From contig NZ_AECZ01000004.1 of assembly GCF_000179555.1 (NCBI RefSeq), positions 147,201-211,200 on the forward strand: a stretch of 64,000 bases of DNA, given 5' to 3'. The notes below the pieces were generated by a model. The model was not told the origin of the DNA. It did no database searches and was given only the letters and a program-made list of their open reading frames with translations. Of the stretch, positions 36,737 through 44,544 are shown piece after piece (the stretch's first letter is position 1; every line of letters starts with the position of its first letter). Position numbers and translations under genes: made by a program. The stretch comes from Solidesulfovibrio fructosivorans JJ] (lineage in GTDB: Bacteria > Desulfobacterota > Desulfovibrionia > Desulfovibrionales > Desulfovibrionaceae).

Positions 36737-36920
36737 GCACACCTCCTCGCGAGGCTCCCGCCCCTGCCGGGAAGACAGGCGGACCAAGGGAGCATAATGC
36801 ATTATTGGTCCGATTCGGAAAATGGCAAGGCCTCCGGCGCGACGCAACCGGCCGTCCCGACCACCCCGCCCCGGCCGGTCCCCGGAAAACGCCCGCCTAA
36901 CCCCGCCATTGCCTTTCGTT

Positions 36921-37328
36921 TCACTTCGAAGGGACGGCCGGTTCCGTCAATTCGCGGATAATGCCGCATTGGTCGATGGGCGTGGCCCCGGTGCAGCGTT
37001 GGCGCAAGGCGCGCAGTTGCGCCTGGAGGGCCTGGAGGCGGTCGATGCGCTCGGTGATGTGGCCGATGTGCGTTTCGAGCAGCGTGTTGACCTCGCCGCA
37101 ATCCGGACAAGCGCCGTCCGTAAGGGCGAGCAGGGCCCGGATTTCGTCGAGGTTCATTTCCAGCGCCCGGCAGTTGCGGATAAACGACAGCCGGGCGAGG
37201 TGGGCGGCGTTGTAGAGCCGGTAGTTGCCGTCCGAACGCTCCGGCGGCGGCAAGAGCCCTTCCTTCTCGTAGTACCGGACCGTATCCGGCCGGCACCCCG
37301 TGCGTCTGGCCAGTTCACCGATGCGCAT
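36921..37328 (-). CDS. MerR-family metal-responsive regulator (CadR/PbrR/ZntR-like)
   Basis: A 135-residue regulator with an N-terminal winged helix (MRIGELARRTGCRPDTVRYY, YEKEGLLPPPERSDGNYRLY), a dimerisation helix and a C-terminal metal site. Cysteines lie in CPDCGEV (about 76-79), QRCTG and DQCG, a pattern close to Cd/Pb/Zn-sensing members. It is divergent from the metal ATPase, with a typical operator between them. It should activate the ATPase promoter when it binds metal and autoregulate. GGAGGA stands 9 bases before the ATG. Confidence 0.92.
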   Translation of the reverse strand: MRIGELARRTGCRPDTVRYYEKEGLLPPPERSDGNYRLYNAAHLARLSFIRNCRALEMNLDEIRALLALTDGACPDCGEVNTLLETHIGHITERIDRLQALQAQLRALRQRCTGATPIDQCGIIRELTEPAVPSK

Positions 37329-37357
37329 GCTTTTTTTCCTCCGATACGGATAAGGGC

Positions 37358-37388
37358 TTGACCCTGGAGTCGCTCCAAGGTGTGTCAT
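37358..37388 (+). promoter_or_regulatory. MerR-type promoter/operator for the metal ATPase
   Basis: A -35 TTGACC (37358-37363) and a -10 TGTCAT (37383-37388) are separated by 19 bases, the lengthened spacer typical of MerR-controlled promoters. The spacer holds a dyad: ACCCTGGAG (37361-37369) against CTCCAAGGT (37373-37381), one mismatch over 9 pairs, resembling CadR/ZntR operators. The divergent merR start is 30 bases away. Confidence 0.82.
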
Positions 37389-37417
37389 GGGGGCGAACAA
37401 CGCAAGGAGGATTTTCC

Positions 37418-39652
37418 ATGCCAAGCCATGCGCACTCCCATGACCATGGTCATGATCCGTTTGATAAGCCCTGCTGTTGCGGCCACGAAAATTGCCGGAC
37501 AAGCGCCGACGCGCCCGGGGCCGGGGAAGACATTCCTGAAGCGGCCAGAAAGGACACCTTCCGCATTGAGGCCATGGACTGTCCCATGGAAGAGGCCATG
37601 ATCCGCAAGGCGCTCGGGGCCATGCCCGGTGTGGCCGGGATGCGCTTCAACCTGCTGGCCCGGGAGCTGACGGTGCACCACGACCTGCCGGACACCATCG
37701 GCATCGTGGCGGCCATCGCGGCGCTGGGCATGGAGGCCGTGCCGGTCACGGCCGAGGGGCCGCCGCGCCTGGCCGCCGGGCCGACCGGACCGTGGGTGAC
37801 GCCGGTCCAGGTCGCGGCCCTGGCCGTCGCCGTGGCGGCGGAGGTCACCGAATGGCTGGGGATTTTTAGGCCCTGGCTGCCCCTTGCCTGCGCCCTGGCC
37901 GCCATCCTGGCCTGCGGCCTGCCCATCTACCGCAAGGGATTGACGGCGCTCAAAAACCGGGAACTCAACATCAACGCGCTCATGAGCATCGCCGCCACCG
38001 GGGCGGTCCTTCTCGGCCAGTTCCCGGAAGCGGCCATGGTCATGGTGCTTTTCGCCATTGCCGAACAGATGGAATCCGCGTCCCTGGCCAGGGCCAGGCA
38101 GGCGGTCACGGCGCTTTTGTCCCTGGCCCCGGAGCAGGCGACCATGCGGCGGGAAAACGGCGCGTTCGCGGTGGTTCCCGCCCGGGAAGTGCCGGTCGGC
38201 GCGACGGTGCGCTTGCAGCCCGGGGAGCGCGTACCCCTCGACGGCAAGGTGGTCGCCGGCCGGTCCTCGGTCGACCAGTCGCCCATCACCGGCGAGAGCC
38301 TGCCTGTGGAGAAAGAGCCGGGCGACCCCCTTTTCGCCGGCGCCATCAACCAGGAAGGCGAACTGGTGATGGAGACGACGGCCCTGGCCGACGACTCGAC
38401 GCTTTCCCGCATCACCCGGGCGGTGGTGGCCGCGCCAAGCAAAAAGTCCGGCACCCAGCGCTTCGTGGACCGCTTCGCGGCGGTCTACACCCCGGCCGTC
38501 TTCGCCGTGGCCGTGGCCGTGGCCGTGCTGCCGCCGCTTTTCTGGGGCGGCGGGTTCGTGGACTGGATATACAAGGGACTGGTCATCCTGGTCATCGCCT
38601 GCCCCTGCGCCCTGGTCATCTCCACGCCGGTCTCCGTGGTCAGCGGGTTGGCCGCCGCCGCCAAGCACGGCATCCTGGTCAAGGGCGGGCTGTTTCTGGA
38701 GCGGGGCCACGCCCTGCGCGCCCTGGGCCTCGACAAGACCGGCACGGTGACCACCGGCCGGCCGGCCCAGACGGACTTCGAAAACCGCGCCGGCGAGGCG
38801 GCCGCCAACCGGGCCGTGGCGGCAAGCCTGGCCGCGCGCTCGGACCATCCCGTGTCCCGGGCCGTGGCGAACGCGGCGGCGGACGACGGCATAACGCCCC
38901 GGCACGTGGAGGCGTTCACCGCCCTGCCCGGCCTTGGCGTGCGCGGCACCGTGGACGGCCGCGTCTTTCATCTCGGCAACCACCGGCTGATCGAGGAGCT
39001 TGGGCTGTGCTCGCCGGCCCTGGAGGCGAGGCTCGATGCCCTCGAAAGCGTGGGCAAGACCACCGTGCTCCTGGCCGACGCGGACGGAGTGCTGGCGCTT
39101 TTCGCCGCCGCCGACGCGGTGCGGCCCCACAGCCGCGACGCCGTGGCCCAACTTCATGCCCTCGGCGTTTCCACCGTGCTTTTATCCGGGGACAACACCC
39201 ACACGGCCGAGGCCATCGCCCGGGAGGTGGGCATCGATGCCGCCCATGGCGACCGGATGCCCGAGGACAAGGCCGAGGCCATCGCGGCGCTTCGCCGGGA
39301 GCATCGCGGCAAGGGGCTGGTGGGCATGGTCGGCGACGGCATCAACGACGCCCCGGCGCTGGCGGCGGCGGACATCGGCTTCGCCATGGGCGCGGCCGGC
39401 ACCGACGCGGCCATCGAGACGGCGGACGTGGCCATCATGGACGACGACCCGCGCAAGCTCGCCGCCTTTATCCGGCTGTCCCGGGATACCGTCGCCGTGC
39501 TGCGCCAAAACATCGCCCTGGCCTTGGGGCTCAAGGGGCTCGTGCTGGCGCTGACCGTGGCGGGCTACGGCTCCATGCTTTTGGCCGTCTTCGCCGACAT
39601 GGGCACGAGCCTGCTGGTCATCGGCAACGGACTGCGGCTGTTGCGGAAATAG
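37418..39652 (+). CDS. P1B-type heavy-metal-exporting ATPase (Zn/Cd/Pb)
   Basis: A 744-residue metal pump. The N-terminus is His/Cys-rich (HAHSHDHGHDPFDKPCCCGH) and precedes an HMA-like domain with MDCPMEE. Membrane helices flank the ion site Cys395-Pro-Cys397 in IACPCALVIS. The phosphorylation motif is DKTGT (Asp439), the actuator motif is TGES, and the ATP-binding hinge reads VGDGINDAPALAAAD. CPC with MDCPMEE points to divalent soft metals rather than copper. It should export Zn, Cd or Pb, induced by the divergent MerR protein. AAGGAGG precedes the ATG at 37418. The last 19 codons were copied downstream at 40618-40674. Confidence 0.93.
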   Translation: MPSHAHSHDHGHDPFDKPCCCGHENCRTSADAPGAGEDIPEAARKDTFRIEAMDCPMEEAMIRKALGAMPGVAGMRFNLLARELTVHHDLPDTIGIVAAIAALGMEAVPVTAEGPPRLAAGPTGPWVTPVQVAALAVAVAAEVTEWLGIFRPWLPLACALAAILACGLPIYRKGLTALKNRELNINALMSIAATGAVLLGQFPEAAMVMVLFAIAEQMESASLARARQAVTALLSLAPEQATMRRENGAFAVVPAREVPVGATVRLQPGERVPLDGKVVAGRSSVDQSPITGESLPVEKEPGDPLFAGAINQEGELVMETTALADDSTLSRITRAVVAAPSKKSGTQRFVDRFAAVYTPAVFAVAVAVAVLPPLFWGGGFVDWIYKGLVILVIACPCALVISTPVSVVSGLAAAAKHGILVKGGLFLERGHALRALGLDKTGTVTTGRPAQTDFENRAGEAAANRAVAASLAARSDHPVSRAVANAAADDGITPRHVEAFTALPGLGVRGTVDGRVFHLGNHRLIEELGLCSPALEARLDALESVGKTTVLLADADGVLALFAAADAVRPHSRDAVAQLHALGVSTVLLSGDNTHTAEAIAREVGIDAAHGDRMPEDKAEAIAALRREHRGKGLVGMVGDGINDAPALAAADIGFAMGAAGTDAAIETADVAIMDDDPRKLAAFIRLSRDTVAVLRQNIALALGLKGLVLALTVAGYGSMLLAVFADMGTSLLVIGNGLRLLRK

Positions 39653-39692
39653 TCCGGATACCGGTCAGACATATCAAACAAGGAGTCAGGCC

Positions 39693-39720
39693 TATAGTTT
39701 TCCGTTTTTCCTGCCGATAG
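39693..39720 (+). promoter_or_regulatory. Sigma-28-like promoter, copy A
   Basis: TATAGTTT (39693-39700), 12 bases, GCCGATAG (39713-39720). The known FliA consensus is TAAAGTTT, 11 bases, GCCGATAA, so this has 7 of 8 bases in each box and one extra spacer base. It lies 31 bases before the start of the first duplicated gene and recurs before the second copy. Confidence 0.6.
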
Positions 39721-39751
39721 TAAACAATGATACCATAGCGGGAGGCCGGAC

Positions 39752-40549
39752 ATGGAGATAGGGAGCGCGACATCGCCGTTTGCGGCCGGCTTTGCCGTAT
39801 CGCAAACCATGGGCACGACGGGGAAGCAACAGGCCGATGCGGCCGGGTCCGCCACCGATTCGGGCCGCGGCTACCAAAGAGCCCTGGGATCGACGGCATC
39901 GAGCGCGTCGAATGTCCTGGCCAATAATTTTGTCCAGACGAATTTTGAACAATCGAAATACGTCACGGCGACGGTCTCAAATCTCCAGACGGAGCGCGAC
40001 TTCGGCGACAAGATGGGGACCTTGCTTGACAGCCTCAAGGGGCAAGCCGCACTCCTTAACACCAAAATGCATGTTTCCAGCCACGACTCGACATACGTCG
40101 TCGCGACCCTCATGCAGCATAAAGTGAAAGACGGCGTCAAGCAGGTGACCAACGACGAATACATGGACCAATCGGCCGACAACCTGGACGACCTCAAGGA
40201 CGAGATCGAACAGCGGGCCGAAGAGGCGACCCAGCCCCAGGACCCCAGCCAGGGCGATGCCGCCGATACGTCGCAAACCGCCGACACGGCCGACGCATCC
40301 ACGGCCACAACAGCGACCGATCAGGCCGCGCCGACCGGGCAGGACGCCAGCGCGTTAGCCGACACCCGGGAGAACGGCGGACAGCAGGCCGAGACCGTGA
40401 CCGAAGCGGCCACCGCCGCCGGCGCATCAAACGCCACGGGCGCGGCAACGCCGCCCACAGCCGTTTCCGGCGACGCCGCCACAAGCGAACCCGCGCAAAA
40501 TCCCAGCCTCCTCCCGCCGACGACCGCATCCCTGGATATCCTGGTCTGA
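39752..40549 (+). CDS. Unrecognised Ala/Thr/Asp/Gln-rich protein, copy A
   Basis: A 265-residue protein with no family I recognise and no clear signal peptide or membrane segment. It begins MEIGSATSPF, has a mostly helical middle (KVKDGVKQVTNDEYMDQSAD, then a charged helix LDDLKDEIEQRAEEA), a long low-complexity tail rich in Ala, Thr, Asp and Gln (about 165-250), and ends in SLLPPTTASLDILV. The start ATG follows GGGAGGCCGGAC. The second copy begins 1019 bases later. A sigma-28-like promoter precedes it, which would place it with motility genes, perhaps as a flagellum-associated or exported protein; this is inference only. Confidence 0.8.
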   Translation: MEIGSATSPFAAGFAVSQTMGTTGKQQADAAGSATDSGRGYQRALGSTASSASNVLANNFVQTNFEQSKYVTATVSNLQTERDFGDKMGTLLDSLKGQAALLNTKMHVSSHDSTYVVATLMQHKVKDGVKQVTNDEYMDQSADNLDDLKDEIEQRAEEATQPQDPSQGDAADTSQTADTADASTATTATDQAAPTGQDASALADTRENGGQQAETVTEAATAAGASNATGAATPPTAVSGDAATSEPAQNPSLLPPTTASLDILV

Positions 40550-40617
40550 GGCGGCAATCGCCGGCAATCAACCATCCGGGAACGGACAAGAGCGCCACAG
40601 CGCCGACCATCCTTGTC

Positions 40618-40674
40618 GACATGGGCACGAATCCGACTGTTCTCGGCAACGGCTTGCGGCTGTTGCGCAAATAA
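40618..40674 (+). pseudogene. Duplicated 3' fragment of the metal ATPase gene
   Basis: The fragment encodes DMGTNPTVLGNGLRLLRK and a stop, against DMGTSLLVIGNGLRLLRK and a stop at the real ATPase end (39596-39652). It has no start or upstream ATPase sequence, so it is a non-functional scrap carried along when the next gene was duplicated. Confidence 0.85.
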
Positions 40675-40711
40675 ATTTCCGCCACAGTCCCATCGAACAG
40701 GCGATCAGACC

Positions 40712-40739
40712 TAGAGTTTTTCGCCTACCTCACCGATAG
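40712..40739 (+). promoter_or_regulatory. Sigma-28-like promoter, copy B
   Basis: TAGAGTTT (40712-40719), 12 bases, ACCGATAG (40732-40739). It has the same spacing and the same distance to the start codon (31 bases) as copy A. The boxes stayed similar although the bases around them have drifted. Confidence 0.57.
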
Positions 40740-40770
40740 GTAATATGACACCGAATACGGGAGGCCGGAC

Positions 40771-41550
40771 ATGGAGATCGGAAGCGCGACATCGCCTTTC
40801 ACGGCGGGCCTTGCCCTATCGCAAAAGGCCGCCACGACCGGGACGCAACAGGCCGATGCGGCCGCATCCACCGGAAACGGCAGCCGCATCTACCAGCGTG
40901 CCATGGGAACAACGGCCGGGGGCGCGTCCGATCTGCTGGGAAATAATTTTGTGCACGCGGACTCCGGCCAATCAAAATATGTCGCGGCGACGATCATGGA
41001 TCTTCAAACGGATATGAGCTTCAGCGACAAGATGGGGTCGCTGCTCGGAAGCCTCGACGCGCAGTACGCCGCCCTTACCGGCAGCGGCGTTTCGAAATAT
41101 GCCGCCGCCGCCATCATGCAGCACAAGGTGAAAGAGGGCGTCAAGCAGGTGACCAACGACGAATACATGGACCAATCGGCCGACAACCTGGACAACCTCA
41201 AGGACGACATCGAAAAGCGGGCCGAAGAGGCGACCCAGCCCCAGGACCCAAGCCAGGGCGATGCCGCCGATACGTCGCAAACCGCCGATGCGGCCGACGC
41301 ATCCACAGCCACGACGCCGGGCGATCAGGACGCGTCGACCGGGCAGGACGCCGGCCAGACAGCCGATACACAGCAAACCGACGATCAGACCGCTCCGGCG
41401 ACCGAAACGGCCACCGGCGCCGGCGCATCAAACGCCACGGGCGCGGCAACGCCTCCCGCCGCCGTTTCCGGCAACGCCGCCACAAGCGAAACCGCGCAAA
41501 ACCCCAGCCTCCTCCCGCCGACGACCGTATCCCTGGACATCCTGGTCTGA
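40771..41550 (+). CDS. Unrecognised Ala/Thr/Asp/Gln-rich protein, copy B
   Basis: A 259-residue paralogue of the protein at 39752-40549. Both start MEIGSATSPF, share QQADAA, NNFV, QSKYV, a DKMG(T/S)LL motif, the block VKQVTNDEYMDQSADNLD and the C-terminus SLLPPTTVSLDILV. The first 120 residues have drifted while the middle is nearly unchanged. No transmembrane segment or signal peptide is visible. It has the same ribosome site and a matching sigma-28-like promoter. Function unknown; the convergent aminotransferase ends 31 bases downstream. Confidence 0.8.
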   Translation: MEIGSATSPFTAGLALSQKAATTGTQQADAAASTGNGSRIYQRAMGTTAGGASDLLGNNFVHADSGQSKYVAATIMDLQTDMSFSDKMGSLLGSLDAQYAALTGSGVSKYAAAAIMQHKVKEGVKQVTNDEYMDQSADNLDNLKDDIEKRAEEATQPQDPSQGDAADTSQTADAADASTATTPGDQDASTGQDAGQTADTQQTDDQTAPATETATGAGASNATGAATPPAAVSGNAATSETAQNPSLLPPTTVSLDILV

Positions 41551-41581
41551 GGCGGCGAAGTCCCCCCGGCCGGCGGCCGCC

Positions 41582-42904
41582 TCAAAGGCTTCCGCCGCCC
41601 CGCAACATCCGCGCAAGCCCCGCCACGCCGCGCCGCAGCACCTCCATGTCCGGCCCGAAGCTCAGCCGGATGTGGTCCTTGTAGCACGAATGGGGCCGCC
41701 GCCGCCCGGGGTTCACGTCGAAAAACGCCCCGGGCACGACGATGACCTTTTCCGCCAACGCCTTTTCGAAAAAGACCATGGCGTCGCGAAACGCCTCGGG
41801 CAGGCCCTTGAGGCTGGCCCAGACGTAAAAGCCGCCGGCCGGCTCGGCCTCGATCTCGAACCCCAGCTGGAGCAGTTCGCGCACGAGGTACTCGCGCTTG
41901 TGGCCGAATTCCGCCTTGATGGCCGCGATCTCCCGCTCGGCCACCTCCGGGGAGAGCAACTCCATGGCCGCGCGCTGGAGCGGATGGTTCGCGCCGCCGT
42001 CCAGAAACGAGCCGGCGCTGGCCACGGCCTCGATGACCGGGCTCGGGCCCACGATCCAGCCGACCCGCCAGCCAGGATAGCGCCAGTTCTTGGTCACGCC
42101 GTCCACCACGATCACCGGGTCCCGGTCCACGTCCTCCACGAAAGCCGCGGCCGAAACCCGCGCCTCGTCCCGGCCGTAGACGTAATGGGAATAGAACTCG
42201 TCCATGATCAGGGCGCAGTCGTACGTCCTGGAGAGTTCCACCCACCGCCGCAGTTCGTCCCCGGCCACCAGCCGGCCCGTGGGGTTGGACGGATTGGAGG
42301 TGAGGATCGCCCCGAGGCCCCGGCTGACGATCTCACGCTCCAGCACGGAAGGAGCCATGCGGTAGCCGGTCTCGGGATCGAGGAGAATGGGGATCGGAGT
42401 GAAGGAACGGAAGACGGCCAGCAGTTCCTCGTAGGCCGTGTAATCCGGGATGAAATGGCCGAGGTTGATGTTGCCGAGGGCCGCGGCGACGCGGGTGAGC
42501 GCCGCACGCCCGCCCGGGGCGATGCAGACGTTGCGCCAGGTGTACTTGGAGCGTTTCCCCCGGCGGTGAAAGTGGTTGTAGAACTCGGCCACCTTCATGC
42601 GCAGGTCCTGCCGGCCGGCGACCGGCGCGTATTCCTGTTCGCAGGCGTCGCACTCCACGCAGGCGATGCGCCGGGGGGCGTCGGGCAGCCCGGAAGTGGA
42701 CGGCGCGCCCTGGCCCAGGTTGGCCCATTCCGGGTGCTCGGAGGTAAATCCCAGCGCCCGGGCGCGGTGCATGACGTGGATCACGCCCGTGCGCGGCACG
42801 CTGCGAAAGCCGGGAACGGGGCAGGTATGGGCAAGGCCGTCGGTACACGACGGATCGAGGGTATCATCCGAAATCCGAAGTTCGGCGGGCTGGGGCAGAT
42901 ACAT
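41582..42904 (-). CDS. PLP-dependent aminotransferase, class I/II
   Basis: A 440-residue fold-type I aminotransferase. TSNPSNPTGRLV, the cofactor-binding Asp in ALIMDEFYSHYVYG and the Schiff-base Lys in VDGVTKNWRYPGWRVGW are clear. The C-terminal Arg for the substrate carboxylate is in HIRLSFG. A short N-terminal extension includes CVECDACEQEY, not usual for the family. GGAGA precedes the ATG. It resembles aspartate/aromatic-type enzymes, but the amino donor cannot be told. It stands alone: no biosynthetic genes are adjacent. Confidence 0.9.
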   Translation of the reverse strand: MYLPQPAELRISDDTLDPSCTDGLAHTCPVPGFRSVPRTGVIHVMHRARALGFTSEHPEWANLGQGAPSTSGLPDAPRRIACVECDACEQEYAPVAGRQDLRMKVAEFYNHFHRRGKRSKYTWRNVCIAPGGRAALTRVAAALGNINLGHFIPDYTAYEELLAVFRSFTPIPILLDPETGYRMAPSVLEREIVSRGLGAILTSNPSNPTGRLVAGDELRRWVELSRTYDCALIMDEFYSHYVYGRDEARVSAAAFVEDVDRDPVIVVDGVTKNWRYPGWRVGWIVGPSPVIEAVASAGSFLDGGANHPLQRAAMELLSPEVAEREIAAIKAEFGHKREYLVRELLQLGFEIEAEPAGGFYVWASLKGLPEAFRDAMVFFEKALAEKVIVVPGAFFDVNPGRRRPHSCYKDHIRLSFGPDMEVLRRGVAGLARMLRGGGSL

Positions 42905-43482
42905 GCTGTTTTCTCCGTGCTGGATAGTGTGCGGACAAACGCCGTCGCGACAGACGAGAGGCGGCGCGCGCCCGACAAAGGGGCGGGCCGACGGGCGGTC
43001 GCGACTGCATGGCCAGGGCCAACGAGTTGTTCCGGATCACGAGGATCAGCCGAGCGGGCGCCTTACGCGCGGCCCGGCTATCCAGCAACGGCGGCGGCGG
43101 CGAATGCGAATGCGGAGGCGTTCCCGGCAAGGCGGGAGAGAAAAGCGGAAGTTGGCGGCTGGGATGCGTTCCCCAAGCCGTCGAGCCAAGCGCTGCCGGG
43201 ACGATGTCCCAAGCGGCACGGACTGGAGGGACTGAACGGGGATGTGGCCTTCATGGACGATATAGTAGAGAGAACGGGGCGAAAAGGTCAAGTGTCGCGG
43301 GCCTATTTTCCTTTCACCGGGAAAGTTTCCGACTCCCGGACCACCAAGCGACACGTGCCGACGGCCCGGCGTCCTTGACGGCGCCCCCCTCCTCCTTCCA
43401 CCAGGACGCGCGATAAAAAAGCCCATACCTCCGGGTTCCCGCCGGAGGATATGGGCCAACAGGCAAAAAAGCCGGGGAAAGG
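42905..43482. other. Gene-free stretch upstream of the aminotransferase
   Basis: No supported gene in either direction. The proximal part would hold the aminotransferase promoter (- strand), but no clear -35/-10 pair stands out. The distal end contains the intrinsic terminator of the AbrB-like gene. Confidence 0.5.
43415..43456 (-). terminator. Intrinsic terminator of the AbrB-like gene
   Basis: On the - strand a 14-bp stem with one bulged base (43443-43456 against 43421-43434, GCCCATACCTCCGG) closes a short loop and is followed at once by a run of six Ts (43420-43415). This is the clearest factor-independent terminator in the window. Confidence 0.88.
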
Positions 43483-43677
43483 CTAGTTCGACTTTCTCTC
43501 CAGCACGATCTTGCCGGCGTCCAGGCAGGAAACCTTGAATTCGTCGCCCTGGCTGAAGCCATAGTTGGCGAGCAGGGTCGGGCTCAGGCGAAGGCCGTTT
43601 TTGGCGAACTTCACGCTTCCGGAGGATACGCGCGCATCCATTCCTTCGATCTTGTAAAATTTCTCATCCAGCATCAT
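43483..43677 (-). CDS. Small AbrB/SpoVT-like DNA-binding protein
   Basis: A protein of about 64 residues whose C-terminal 45 residues look like a swapped-hairpin AbrB fold (KFAKNGLRLSPTLLANYGFS, QGDEFKVSCLDAGKIVLERK). The start is uncertain: ATGATG at 43677/43674 is preferred over a TTG at 43701, though no strong ribosome site precedes either. Such proteins act as antitoxins or transition-state regulators, but no toxin gene is adjacent. A strong terminator follows directly, so it is monocistronic. Confidence 0.72.
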   Translation of the reverse strand: MMLDEKFYKIEGMDARVSSGSVKFAKNGLRLSPTLLANYGFSQGDEFKVSCLDAGKIVLERKSN

Positions 43678-43978
43678 CAGCTTCGTGAGGTGATTTTTCA
43701 ACGTCGTTTTGGGGATACGGATAGAAACATCAATACTTCAAAACAATATCCGAGGAGTTCGGTTGTGTTTCGTTCCCACGCCCAGTTCCTGGCCAAAGGG
43801 AACAAAGAAAGACCGATCGATGCACACCGTGCGATCGGGCGATCGCGCGCCGGGCGCGCGAAACAACCGGCTCGGCGCGGGCTCTTTTCACGGCGACGGC
43901 CGAGGCCAATCTCCTGAGGGGACGTTGCAAGAGGAAGGGAGGGCGGCGCTCTGCGGCCCTCCATAGCGCCACCCCGGC
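43678..43978. other. Gene-free stretch between the AbrB-like gene and the degenerate receiver gene
   Basis: No supported gene. It presumably holds the promoter of the AbrB-like gene (- strand) near 43700-43760, where the sequence becomes AT-richer. No terminator hairpin with a T-run was seen after the receiver gene. Confidence 0.45.
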
Positions 43979-44347
43979 TCAGCAGCCGACGAATTGCTCG
44001 ACCACCTGCCGCAACTGCTCCACATGGGCCGGGTATTCCAGCAAGACATCCACCTCGCCCGAATCGAGCAGAAAGGAGCTTTCGCCAAAGTTCTTGGTCA
44101 CGACAATCAGGGGGGTTCTTTTTTCCGAGGCGGCAGCCGCGCTTTCCCTGACGCGCTTGACCGCATCCTTGGCTTCCGCTTCGAAGGAAACATCCAACAC
44201 GACGGCGTCGAAGGTTTCCCGTTTGAAAATCGCTTCCGCTTCTTCGACGGAATGCACGACGTCGACCTCGTAGGCCTGGCCCTTTATCGTGTCCGCCAGA
44301 ATGGTTCCCTGCGCAATGTTCCTATCGATAAGCAATGTCTTGGACAT
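43979..44347 (-). CDS. Single-domain, degenerate response receiver
   Basis: A 122-residue stand-alone receiver fold. The phospho-acceptor Asp appears in AVVLDVSF, but the N-terminal acidic pair is reduced to LLIDRN and the conserved C-terminal Lys-Pro is replaced by LLEYP. The Asp pocket is therefore incomplete, and phosphorylation may be weak or absent. The ATG at 44347 has AAGGAGTG upstream. It could be a phosphate sink, a scaffold or a protein-interaction module. No kinase gene is adjacent. Confidence 0.78.
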   Translation of the reverse strand: MSKTLLIDRNIAQGTILADTIKGQAYEVDVVHSVEEAEAIFKRETFDAVVLDVSFEAEAKDAVKRVRESAAAASEKRTPLIVVTKNFGESSFLLDSGEVDVLLEYPAHVEQLRQVVEQFVGC

Positions 44348-44544
44348 ATTCCCACTCCTTGAGGATCGCTTGATTTCCCTGACCGTTCCCTCGTTTTTCC
44401 CCATCAAGGGCTTCTCGGATTATGCCATTCTTACGATGCTTTTCCCGGCACGGCAAGCGGGACGGCCTTTTTCCCGCCTCTCCGCCTTCCCGGGGCCACC
44501 CCCTGCTCCCTTGCACCAGGGCCCTAGGCGGGCCATAGTGGCCC

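Larger units (their letters stand above)
39596..40555 (+). repeat. Tandem duplication, unit A
   Basis: Unit A runs from the last 19 codons of the metal ATPase through the first unrecognised gene to just past its stop. The same order recurs in unit B about 1020 bases later: ATPase tail, promoter-like motif, GGGAGGCCGGAC ribosome site, gene, stop and GAGGCGG. Confidence 0.85.
40618..41556 (+). repeat. Tandem duplication, unit B
   Basis: Second copy of the unit that begins with the ATPase tail. Similarity to unit A is uneven: about 160 bases starting near 41130 (unit A near 40130) are almost identical, while the N-terminal coding part and upstream region differ much more. That pattern suggests gene conversion after an older duplication. 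Confidence 0.82.

Noticed and set aside
42905..43459. Several short open frames on both strands upstream of the aminotransferase
   Set aside because: All are Arg/Pro-rich, overlap one another and lack ribosome sites or known motifs.
43979..43985. A terminator after the degenerate receiver gene
   Set aside because: No stem with a T-run was found downstream on the - strand.
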